Origin: Chloroflexota bacterium
GTDB lineage: Bacteria > Chloroflexota > Dehalococcoidia > Tepidiformales > Tepidiformaceae
NCBI GenBank assembly: GCA_963169135.1
Contig: CAUJEQ010000110.1
Span: forward strand, 1 to 8,669
Direction of reading: 5' to 3'
DNA: 8,669 bases
The first letter of the stretch is position 1. Each line of letters opens with the position of its first letter. The notes beneath the pieces were generated by a model. It was not told the origin of the DNA. It saw only the letters and a list, made by a program, of their open reading frames with translations, and searched no databases. This document shows, one piece after another, positions 1 through 5,422 of this stretch. The position numbers were made by a program, and so were the translations under genes.

Positions 1-399
1 GGCCCCGAGCCCGGTGGCGGCCGAGGCCGTCTCCCCAGCGGCGTGGCAGGCGATCACGCCCACGACCGGCACGCCGTCCCGCTCGAGGGCGATGAGCGTG
101 CCGAACAGCGGTACGTGATGGACGAACGACTTGGTGCCGTCGATGGGGTCGAGGATCCAGCGATGGCGTCCATCGCCGGGCGACTCACCGAACTCCTCGC
201 CCAGGATCCCGTGGCCCGGACACTCCCGGGCAAGGAAATCGCGGATGGCCAGTTCTGCGTTGCGGTCGGCGGCGGTGACCGGAGTGCGGTCGGCCTTGAG
301 TTCGACCGCGATCCCGCCGGCGTACAGGGGCATGATTACCTCGCCGGCGAGGGCCGCTGCCCGGCGGGCGATATCGAGGAGGTTGGCGAGTTCGCTCAT
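1..399 (-). CDS. hisN: Inositol monophosphatase family phosphatase, probably histidinol-phosphatase (partial, C-terminus outside window)
   Basis: Only the first 133 residues are present; the gene runs off the left edge. It belongs to the Mg2+-dependent, lithium-sensitive phosphatase superfamily (inositol monophosphatase, HisN, CysQ, FBPase). Visible signatures are KADRTPVTAADR (residues 35-46), the metal-ligand GEE (67-69) and WILDPIDGTKSF (81-92), whose Asp84 and Asp87 would bind metal. The forms PVTAADR, HGILGEEFG and DPIDGTKSFV look more like the histidinol-phosphatase (HisN) branch than SuhB, so the likely reaction is L-histidinol phosphate to L-histidinol in the cytoplasm. The substrate is inferred from motif style only, and inositol-phosphate or other sugar-phosphate activity is possible. 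The ATG shares its A with the TGA stop of the upstream aldo-keto reductase (TGATG). No strong Shine-Dalgarno precedes it, which fits translational coupling. Confidence 0.8.
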   Translation of the reverse strand, partial: MSELANLLDIARRAAALAGEVIMPLYAGGIAVELKADRTPVTAADRNAELAIRDFLARECPGHGILGEEFGESPGDGRHRWILDPIDGTKSFVHHVPLFGTLIALERDGVPVVGVIACHAAGETASAATGLGA

Positions 400-1391
400 C
401 AGCGGGCCGAGTCGCCCTTTCGGTATTGCGCGGTCAGGACATCCAGGCTCTTCTTCAGTTCGGGCATCATGGGCGTCTCAACGGCTTTCAGCGTGTCGTC
501 GAGCTGTTCCGGCCTGCTCGCGCCGATGATCGGCGCAGTGATAACGGGGTTCGCCAGCACCCACGCGACCGCCATCTGCGGCAGGGTCATGCCCGCATCG
601 GCAGCCATGGGGCGCAGCTTCTCGACCGTTTCGAACATGCCTTCGTGCCAGTAGCGGTCCTGGTAGCGCTCCGCGGCCGTGCCGAGGGTGAAGCGCGAAC
701 CCTCCTCGGGGCCGGCCTGGGGGTTGTGCTTGCCGCTGAGGAGTCCGCCGGCGATGGGGTTGTAGGGGATGACGCCGATGCCCTCTTCGCCGCAGAGCGG
801 CAGCAGTTCCCGCTCGAATTCGCGAAAGAGGAGGTTATAGCGCGGCTGGACCGAGTCGAAGCGCACTGTGCCAAGGGCCTCGCTCCGGCCAAGCGATCGC
901 GCGACCTGGTACGCCAGGAAGTTCGAGCAGCCCACGTAGCGCACCTTGCCCCAGCGGACGAGGTCGTCGAGCGCCTTGAGCGTCTCGTCGATCGGGGTAT
1001 CCGGGTCGGGGCCGTGGAGCTGGTAGAGGTCGATGTAGTCGGTCCCAAGTCGCCGGAGAGAGGCGTCGACCGCATCGAGGATGTGCTTGCGGGAGTTGCC
1101 CTGGTCCCAGCGGCTCGGACCCGTGCGGCCGAAGCACTTGGTGGCGAGGACCACCCTGTCGCGGCGGCCCTCAAGCCATTTGCCAACGATCTCCTCGGTC
1201 CGGCCCTGGGCGCCAGCTGGAGCCCCGAGCGGGTAGACGTCGGCCGTGTCGAAGAAGGTCACGCCGCCATCGAAGGCCTTGTCCATGATGGCAGTCGCGG
1301 TCTTCTCATCCGACTGGTAGCCAAACGTCATGGTGCCAAGACACAGGCGCGAGACCTGGAGGCCGGTGCGGCCCAGGCGTGTGTGCTTCAC
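399..1391 (-). CDS. Aldo-keto reductase family oxidoreductase
   Basis: A complete 330-aa NAD(P)H-dependent aldo-keto reductase with a TIM-barrel fold, presumably cytosolic and reducing aldehydes or ketones; the substrate cannot be read from sequence. The catalytic tetrad is visible: Asp48 and Tyr53 in FFDTADVY, Lys85 in VLATKCFG and His126 in YIDLYQLHGPDPDTP. Other family signatures are GTMTFG near the N-terminus, GKVRYVGCSNF in the middle, VIPYNPIAGGLLSGK after strand 7 and the C-terminal cofactor-binding PIIGASRPEQLDDTL. Length is normal. The layout resembles the bacterial YajO/general-stress-type AKRs more than the eukaryotic AKR1 enzymes. The start is GTG at 1391, preceded by GGAG with a 7-nt spacer and by a TATACT -10 candidate 29 nt upstream. 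It lies 52 bp downstream of the small membrane-protein gene and its stop overlaps the start of the phosphatase gene, suggesting a minus-strand operon. Confidence 0.93.
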   Translation of the reverse strand: MKHTRLGRTGLQVSRLCLGTMTFGYQSDEKTATAIMDKAFDGGVTFFDTADVYPLGAPAGAQGRTEEIVGKWLEGRRDRVVLATKCFGRTGPSRWDQGNSRKHILDAVDASLRRLGTDYIDLYQLHGPDPDTPIDETLKALDDLVRWGKVRYVGCSNFLAYQVARSLGRSEALGTVRFDSVQPRYNLLFREFERELLPLCGEEGIGVIPYNPIAGGLLSGKHNPQAGPEEGSRFTLGTAAERYQDRYWHEGMFETVEKLRPMAADAGMTLPQMAVAWVLANPVITAPIIGASRPEQLDDTLKAVETPMMPELKKSLDVLTAQYRKGDSAR

Positions 1392-1420
1392 GGGAGTGCT
1401 CCGGGTATGTGGTGGAGCAG

Positions 1421-1426
1421 AGTATA
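1421..1426 (-). promoter_or_regulatory. Candidate -10 element for the aldo-keto reductase gene
   Basis: On the minus strand the 52-bp gap upstream of the reductase contains TATACT, one mismatch from the TATAAT consensus, in the context CGCTATACTCTG. It would give a 5' leader of about 22 nt that includes the GGAG Shine-Dalgarno. No convincing -35 hexamer sits 16-18 bp upstream; that area lies within the last codons of the preceding gene. Assigned from sequence only. Confidence 0.4.
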
Positions 1427-1443
1427 GCGGGGGTGGTGCGAGG

Positions 1444-1806
1444 CTAGTGTTTCGCCCGGTCGATGATCTCTTCGGCCGCGCGGACGGCGGCGTCGTGCTC
1501 GTCCTCGTCTCCCTCTGGACGGGGGGGCGGGACCTCCGTGATGTAGGTGCAATAGCGGCAGCTGTCCGGGGAGCCCATCAGCGCCAGCATCATGTGCGAA
1601 AAGTTGCGCCCGCAGGATGTCACCCGCGCCGAGCGGACTTTCGCCGGGCGCGCACGGCCCGAGCGGCTGCGCGGAGGCTTCGCCTCCTTGGGTTTGGGGA
1701 TACCGGCCGCTATGCCACGGGACTCCCTTTGAGCGAGTGCGGCGTTCACCAGGTAGATGATGAACGGGAACCCAAGCACGAGGAAAAACACGATGGTCTG
1801 TATCAC
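1444..1806 (-). CDS. Small single-pass membrane protein with a C-terminal CxxC segment, function unknown
   Basis: I do not recognise this 120-aa protein. Residues 3-25 form one strongly hydrophobic helix (FFLVLGFPFIIYLVNAALA), with only two uncharged polar residues ahead of it. A Pro/Lys/Arg-rich linker follows (about 29-63), then a segment with Cys65, His71, Cys83 and Cys86 (SCRYC), and an acidic C-terminal helix (about 99-118, with EGDEDE at 98-103). The positively charged linker after the helix would, by the positive-inside rule, put the C-terminal part in the cytoplasm. The Cys/His spacing could bind zinc or form disulphides; that is speculation. I chose GTG at 1806 because the hydrophobic segment begins there and a TATCAT promoter-like element ends 6 nt upstream, implying a very short or absent leader. 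An in-frame ATG at 1989 would add 61 unconvincing residues and overlap the divergent gene. Existence as a gene is likely but not certain. Confidence 0.6.
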   Translation of the reverse strand: MIQTIVFFLVLGFPFIIYLVNAALAQRESRGIAAGIPKPKEAKPPRSRSGRARPAKVRSARVTSCGRNFSHMMLALMGSPDSCRYCTYITEVPPPRPEGDEDEHDAAVRAAEEIIDRAKH

Positions 1807-1808
1807 GC

Positions 1809-1821
1809 GACTATGATAGCC
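1809..1821 (-). promoter_or_regulatory. Candidate promoter -10 for the small membrane-protein gene (GGCTATCATAGTC)
   Basis: The minus-strand motif contains TATCAT and ends two bases before the GTG start codon, so a transcript initiating 6-7 nt after the hexamer would begin at or next to the start codon, as in leaderless mRNAs. It matches 11 of 13 positions with the motif just upstream of lpdA (3976-3988). No good -35 is seen at 16-18 bp. Function is inferred. Confidence 0.35.
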
Positions 1822-1884
1822 GAAGTCGGGGGTGCCCGGTGTAATGTCTGCTTCGCCGAGTTTACCTCCACCACTCGCCTCACT

Positions 1885-1898
1885 GTGAAGCCCTTCAC
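1885..1898. repeat. 14-bp perfect palindrome GTGAAGCCCTTCAC
   Basis: Two 6-bp arms (GTGAAG and CTTCAC) flank a CC centre between two divergent genes. Size and position suit an operator for a dimeric regulator. It is short for an intrinsic terminator and has no following T-run. No second copy was noticed elsewhere in the window. Confidence 0.4.
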
Positions 1899-1966
1899 GG
1901 AGACCGCTGAAGCCCAGTTGCAACAGTTGATCCAGGCGCCCCACGTGCCCCGGGGCCCGCATCATC

Positions 1967-1972
1967 GAGGAG
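1967..1972 (+). promoter_or_regulatory. Shine-Dalgarno supporting the TTG start at 1982
   Basis: GAGGAG lies 9 nt before the TTG codon. There is no in-frame ATG nearby that would retain the first membrane helix, so this site is the main reason to start the DUF2269-like protein at TTG 1982. Confidence 0.6.
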
Positions 1973-1981
1973 ACTGGACCT

Positions 1982-2449
1982 TTGAACACCTACGAAACGC
2001 TATTGTGGCTGCATGTGCTGTTCGCCATCCTGTGGGTTGGCGGCAACGTCATGCTGAACCTGGTCGCCATCCGGGCGCGAACCAGCGGAGACTCGACCCA
2101 ACTCGCATCGCTGTTCCGCACGCTGGCGTGGTTCGGCAGTCGCTACTTCGTCCCGGTTTCGTTGCTAACGCTTGTCTTCGGCTTCTGGATCATGGCGGAG
2201 GGGGACTGGACCTACGGCGACAACCCGTGGATCATCGTCTCGCTGGCAATTTATGCCGTCGCGTTCCTCATCGGCATGTTGTTCTTCGGCCCGGAAAGCA
2301 GCCGCATCGTGCAGCTGCTCGATGCCGACCCTGCGGCCGAGGCCCCGGACACGAAGAAGCGAATGAAGCGCTACCTGAATGTCGCACACGTCGACGCGAG
2401 CGCGCTGATGGTCATCGTGTTCCTGATGGCCGCCAAGCCCCTGGATTAG
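1982..2449 (+). CDS. DUF2269-like four-helix integral membrane protein
   Basis: A complete 155-aa protein with four predicted membrane helices at about residues 7-30, 52-71, 83-102 and 134-151. Loops are short, apart from a charged cytoplasm-like stretch (114-130, DADPAAEAPDTKKRMKR). The opening LLWLHVLFAILWVGGN, with His11 inside the first helix, and the overall four-helix plan match my memory of the DUF2269 family of predicted membrane proteins; the biochemical role of that family is not established to my knowledge. His11 and His136 lie in helices 1 and 4 and could be cofactor or metal ligands, but nothing here proves this. It starts at TTG, backed by GAGGAG 9 nt upstream. It converges on the aminotransferase gene, with the two stop codons overlapping. 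The neighbours give no functional clue. Confidence 0.82.
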   Translation: MNTYETLLWLHVLFAILWVGGNVMLNLVAIRARTSGDSTQLASLFRTLAWFGSRYFVPVSLLTLVFGFWIMAEGDWTYGDNPWIIVSLAIYAVAFLIGMLFFGPESSRIVQLLDADPAAEAPDTKKRMKRYLNVAHVDASALMVIVFLMAAKPLD

Positions 2450-3789
2450 TCAGAGAGTGCACCTTCTGCCCGGAGGTCGAGCAGCGCGCCGCGCCAGGCC
2501 TCGACCGTCCGGGCGATGTCGTCTTCGGTGTGCACGGAGCTGGTCATACCGCCACTGCCGAACAGGTGCGATCCGCGATTCACCATGGCGAGCTGCAGCA
2601 GGCGCGTACGGTGTTCGGGCATCCCTTTGGCAAGGAACTCGAACGGCAGGTTGTGGGGGTCGTAGTCCTGGGCCTCCGGAACGGTCGTCCCGGCAAGGAT
2701 GATGCGGAACTCGGAAGACTGGCCATAGACGTATCCCGGGATGCCCAGCTCGCACAGTACCGAGTTCATGCCCGCGCGAAGCTGGGCTGAGAGCTCGGAG
2801 GCGCGGCGCTGGTGCGACCCGTCCGCAATTTCGCGAAGGCAAGCGACGCCGGCGGCCGAGGAAAGCGGGTTCGCATTGAACGTGCCCGGGTGGCCGATCT
2901 TGGGCGCGCTGGTCCCGGGAACAGGGAACTGGAGGCGCTCCATCACGGCGCGGCTGCCTGCCACGGCCCCGCCCGGGAAACCGCCTGCAAGGATCTTGGC
3001 CAGGGTAGTGAGGTCGGGCTGGAGGCCCTCGACCTCCTGGACGCCGCCGGGAGCCCAGCGGAAGCCGGTCACCACCTCGTCCATGATGAAGAGGATGGCC
3101 TCCGCCCGGCAGAAGGCCTGGAGTTCGTGGAGGAAGCCGCGTGGGACCGGGAGCTGGCCGCTCGACGCGCCGGCTGATTCGACGATGATGGCGCCGACAT
3201 CGCCTCGGACCGCGACCGTTTCCCGGACCGCGGACATATCCAGGGGGAGTACCGCCACCGAATCGAGGGTGGCCTGGGGCACGCCTGGGGGAAGCGCGCC
3301 GGAGTACTTCGAACTGGCGACGACGTAGTCGTGCCAGCCGTGGAAGTGACGATCGAACTTGATGACGCCAGGCCTGCCCGTGAAACTCCTGGCCAGCCGC
3401 AGGGCCATGAGCGTGGCCTCAGTGCCAGAGCTGGTGAAGCGCACCACCTCGGCCGAGGGCACGAGCCGGACAACCTCCTCCGCCCAGGCGATCTCGAGTT
3501 CGTGACTGGCGCCGTAGTGGGTGCCACGGGCGAGCTGCGCGGCGGCGGCTTCGGCCACTGCGCGGTAGTTGTGCCCGAGCAGCAGGGCACCGTGGCCCAT
3601 CACGTAGTCGATGTGCTCATGCCCATCGACATCCCACTTGTGGGCGCCGGCCGCGCGATCCGCATAGACCGGGAAGGGGCGCATGAAACGGCTGTCGTGG
3701 GTGACGCCGCTGGGGAGCACCTTGCTCGCCCGCTGGTAGAGCCGCGCCGATTCGGGGTGGCGTTCGATGTAGCGCTGTTCGATGGTCAT
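2446..3789 (-). CDS. PLP-dependent class III aminotransferase, glutamate-1-semialdehyde aminomutase-like
   Basis: A complete 447-aa fold-type I, PLP-dependent enzyme of the class III aminotransferase family, related to glutamate-1-semialdehyde 2,1-aminomutase. Visible features are SSGTEA (120-125, PLP phosphate contact), HFHGWHD (148-154, ring stacking), MDEVVTGFR (236-244, Asp237 pairing with the pyridine nitrogen), the Schiff-base lysine Lys265 in LAKILAGGFPGGAVAG, and GTFNANPLS (302-310). It differs from housekeeping HemL where that enzyme has EPVAGNMN: here ESAGASSGQ (204-212). It is also slightly longer than the roughly 426-430 aa of HemL. A transaminase or aminomutase acting on another amino acid, for example a beta-amino acid, is therefore more likely than haem synthesis. 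The start is ATG 3789, with GAGG 5 nt upstream; an ATG at 3810 is in frame but lies inside the promoter-like TATCAT. No haem genes are nearby. Confidence 0.9.
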   Translation of the reverse strand: MTIEQRYIERHPESARLYQRASKVLPSGVTHDSRFMRPFPVYADRAAGAHKWDVDGHEHIDYVMGHGALLLGHNYRAVAEAAAAQLARGTHYGASHELEIAWAEEVVRLVPSAEVVRFTSSGTEATLMALRLARSFTGRPGVIKFDRHFHGWHDYVVASSKYSGALPPGVPQATLDSVAVLPLDMSAVRETVAVRGDVGAIIVESAGASSGQLPVPRGFLHELQAFCRAEAILFIMDEVVTGFRWAPGGVQEVEGLQPDLTTLAKILAGGFPGGAVAGSRAVMERLQFPVPGTSAPKIGHPGTFNANPLSSAAGVACLREIADGSHQRRASELSAQLRAGMNSVLCELGIPGYVYGQSSEFRIILAGTTVPEAQDYDPHNLPFEFLAKGMPEHRTRLLQLAMVNRGSHLFGSGGMTSSVHTEDDIARTVEAWRGALLDLRAEGALSD

Positions 3790-3808
3790 GGCAGCCTCAC
3801 TCGCGCGC

Positions 3809-3814
3809 ATGATA
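3809..3814 (-). promoter_or_regulatory. Candidate -10 element for the aminotransferase gene
   Basis: TATCAT on the minus strand, in the context GGGTATCATGCG, ends 19 nt before the ATG at 3789. It would give a leader of about 13 nt containing the GAGG ribosome-binding site. The -35 region is GC-rich and unconvincing. Confidence 0.35.
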
Positions 3815-3849
3815 CCCGCGCGGCTGAATCCGGGGCACGGCGAGCGCCC

Positions 3850-3865
3850 GGCTGGTGCGCCAGCC
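3850..3865. repeat. 16-bp inverted repeat GGCTGGTGCGCCAGCC
   Basis: Perfect 6-bp arms (GGCTGG and CCAGCC) around a TGCG centre lie in the divergent promoter region, about 36 bp upstream of the aminotransferase -10 candidate and about 110 bp upstream of the one for lpdA. It could be a regulator-binding site, or an RNA hairpin if transcribed. No T-run follows on either strand, so it is not an intrinsic terminator. Confidence 0.4.
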
Positions 3866-3975
3866 TGCCTTGACGCGCCACTGACCTTGCCGTCTCCGGC
3901 GTAGACAACTGGCCCCCGTTTCGGCGACAGTGGATTGCGCCTTGAATCTGGACCGGTCACGATGCCCCCAGTCAA

Positions 3976-3988
3976 GGCTATGGTAGTC
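3976..3988 (+). promoter_or_regulatory. Candidate promoter -10 for the pdh operon (GGCTATGGTAGTC)
   Basis: TATGGT within this motif is a plausible -10 whose start point would fall near 3990, leaving a leader of about 10 nt that still contains part of the AGGAG. It shares 11 of 13 positions with the motif preceding the small membrane-protein gene. An upstream TTGAAT (3942-3947) is too far away (31 bp) to act as its -35. Confidence 0.35.
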
Positions 3989-4000
3989 TAGGAGCAGGCT

Positions 4001-5422
4001 ATGGCTGGATATGATGTCGCGATCATTGGGGGAGGCCCCGGCGGGTACGTTGCTGCCATCCGGGCAGCCCAGCTTGGCCTCAGCGTCGCACTGTTCGAAA
4101 AGGAGCGCGTCGGGGGCCTCTGTCTCAACTGGGGCTGCATCCCGAGTAAAGCCGTCTTGAAGAACGCCGACGTGGTGAACTACGTTCGGGGAGCGGACAC
4201 ATGGGGGCTCAAGGGCGCAGATGCCGTCACCTTCGATTTTGGCTCGGCCATCGACCGGAGCCGCCAGGTAGTCGAAAAGATAGTCTCCGGGGTCGAAGGC
4301 CTGCTGCGCGACAACGGCGTGACCGTCATCCCCGGCGATGCCGCGCTCAAAGGTACCCGGACCGTGGTTTCCGGCGGGACCGAGTACCAGGCCAACAACA
4401 TCATCATCGCTACAGGGGCAACGACGCGGATGCTCCCGGGAGTGCAGCCGGACGGCAAGATCGTCCTGACCAGCCGCGAGGCCCTGGAACAGCGCGACGC
4501 CCCCAAAAGGGCCGTGGTGATTGGCGCCGGCCCGGTCGGCGTCGAATTCGCCCACATCTGGGCGAGCTACGGCACCGAGGTCACCGTTGTCGAACTGCTC
4601 GACACGCTCGTGCCGTTGGAAGACCCGGACATCGGCCGCCAGCTGAAGCGCTCGTTCGAGGGCCGCGGGATCCGCTGCCTCGTGAAGACCCGGGTGGAGT
4701 CGGTCTCCGTCGGCAAGGGCGGTGCGAAGGTGACCGTCAAAGGCGAATCCGGCGAGGAGACGCTCGAAGCTGACGCCGTCCTGGTCGCCGTCGGTTTCGT
4801 ACCGCATACCACCGGCCTGAACCTGGAAGCGGCGGGGGTGGCCACCCAGCGCGGGTTCATCACCATCGACGACCAGATGCAGACCAACGTACCGGGCATC
4901 TACGCGGTGGGTGACGTGACTGGCAAACTCATGCTGGCCCATGTCGCGTCGCAGCAGGGCGTGCTGGCCGCTGAGCACATCGCCGGCAAGGGTGCGCCTG
5001 CGCTCGATTATGTCCAGCTTCCTCGCGCGACCTTCTGCCAGCCCCAGATGGGATCCATCGGCTACACCGAGGCAGCGGCGAAGGAGTCCGGCTTCGCCGT
5101 CAAAACCGGGCGCTTCCCGCTGACGGCCCTTGGCAAGGCAGTCGCAGCCGGACACACGGAGGGCTTTATCAAGGTGGTGGCCGACGAGGCGACCGGCCAG
5201 GTGCTTGGCATGCACATGATCGGGTACGACGTGAACGACCTGCTGGGCGAGGCGACGATGGTGGCCCTGCTGGAGGCGACCACCATCGAGGTCGGGTTCG
5301 CCGTCCACGCCCACCCGACCATGGCGGAGGCGATCAAAGAGGCGGCGCTCGCCGTTGAGGGCGAAGCCATCCACATTGCGCGGAGACGGGCCGCGCAGCC
5401 AGAAGGAGCAACCCCACGTTGA
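4001..5422 (+). CDS. lpdA: Dihydrolipoamide dehydrogenase (E3 of the pyruvate dehydrogenase complex)
   Basis: A complete 473-aa flavoprotein disulphide reductase that reoxidises the dihydrolipoyl arm of E2, passing electrons through a redox disulphide and FAD to NAD+. Domains in order: FAD-binding GGGPGG (10-15), redox-active CLNWGC (Cys41 and Cys46) followed by IPSK, NAD-binding GAGPVG (175-180) with Glu198 at the end of the next strand, as expected for NAD rather than NADP, second FAD motif IYAVGDVTG (Asp305), and a C-terminal dimerisation domain with the catalytic pair His438/Glu443 in HAHPTMAE. Length is typical. There is no fused lipoyl domain. It is the first gene of the E3-E1alpha-E1beta-E2 operon, which ties it to this complex, although it may also serve 2-oxoglutarate dehydrogenase or the glycine cleavage system. 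The ATG has AGGAG 6 nt upstream; the stop overlaps the pdhA start. Confidence 0.97.
   Translation: MAGYDVAIIGGGPGGYVAAIRAAQLGLSVALFEKERVGGLCLNWGCIPSKAVLKNADVVNYVRGADTWGLKGADAVTFDFGSAIDRSRQVVEKIVSGVEGLLRDNGVTVIPGDAALKGTRTVVSGGTEYQANNIIIATGATTRMLPGVQPDGKIVLTSREALEQRDAPKRAVVIGAGPVGVEFAHIWASYGTEVTVVELLDTLVPLEDPDIGRQLKRSFEGRGIRCLVKTRVESVSVGKGGAKVTVKGESGEETLEADAVLVAVGFVPHTTGLNLEAAGVATQRGFITIDDQMQTNVPGIYAVGDVTGKLMLAHVASQQGVLAAEHIAGKGAPALDYVQLPRATFCQPQMGSIGYTEAAAKESGFAVKTGRFPLTALGKAVAAGHTEGFIKVVADEATGQVLGMHMIGYDVNDLLGEATMVALLEATTIEVGFAVHAHPTMAEAIKEAALAVEGEAIHIARRRAAQPEGATPR
5403..5408 (+). promoter_or_regulatory. Shine-Dalgarno for the TTG start of pdhA
   Basis: AAGGAG lies inside the last codons of lpdA, 10 nt before TTG 5419. 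With the 4-bp overlap of start and stop (TTGA) it supports TTG as the real start of E1 alpha and suggests coupled translation. Confidence 0.65.

Larger units (their letters stand above)
1807..1981. promoter_or_regulatory. Divergent intergenic region between the small membrane protein and the DUF2269-like gene
   Basis: This 175-bp gap separates two divergent genes. Near its left end is CTATGATAG (1811-1819), an odd-centred palindrome that reads as TATCAT on the minus strand and TATGAT on the plus strand, so it could serve as a -10 in either direction. A 14-bp perfect palindrome lies at 1885-1898. No clear -35 and no well-placed -10 is visible immediately ahead of the plus-strand start at 1982; if TATGAT is used for it, the leader would be about 155 nt. 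No RNA gene is recognised here. Confidence 0.4.
3790..4000. promoter_or_regulatory. Divergent intergenic region between the aminotransferase and the pyruvate dehydrogenase operon
   Basis: This 211-bp gap must carry promoters for both directions. On the minus strand TATCAT (3814-3809) lies 20 nt from the aminotransferase start. On the plus strand GGCTATGGTAGTC (3976-3988) lies 12 nt before lpdA, and AGGAG (3990-3994) is its Shine-Dalgarno with a 6-nt spacer. A 16-bp inverted repeat occupies 3850-3865, and GCGCCA recurs at 3857-3862 and 3875-3880. No -35 hexamer at canonical spacing is convincing. The minus frame stays open to 3975, but that stretch shows no family similarity and is treated as noncoding. 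Confidence 0.5.

Noticed and set aside
1807..1989. N-terminal extension of the small membrane protein to an ATG at 1989
   Set aside because: It would overlap the divergent gene starting at 1982 and put 61 nondescript residues before the hydrophobic helix. GTG at 1806 fits better, though not proven.
1330..2790. A 486-codon plus-strand open frame spanning several genes and both strands' intergenic regions
   Set aside because: It overlaps five better-supported features, and its product is Arg-rich with no recognisable domain.
3850..3865. Intrinsic terminator
   Set aside because: The stem is only 6 bp, there is no T-run on either strand, and it lies upstream of both adjacent genes rather than after one.
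3790..3975. N-terminal extension of the aminotransferase up to 3975
   Set aside because: The extension shows no similarity to class III aminotransferases, contains promoter-like sequence and a hairpin, and the ATG at 3789 has its own GAGG site.
3797..5374. A 525-codon minus-strand open frame opposite lpdA
   Set aside because: It is the complement of lpdA, whose FAD, NAD and redox-disulphide motifs are intact; the translation is a typical His/Asp/Gly/Arg-rich shadow.
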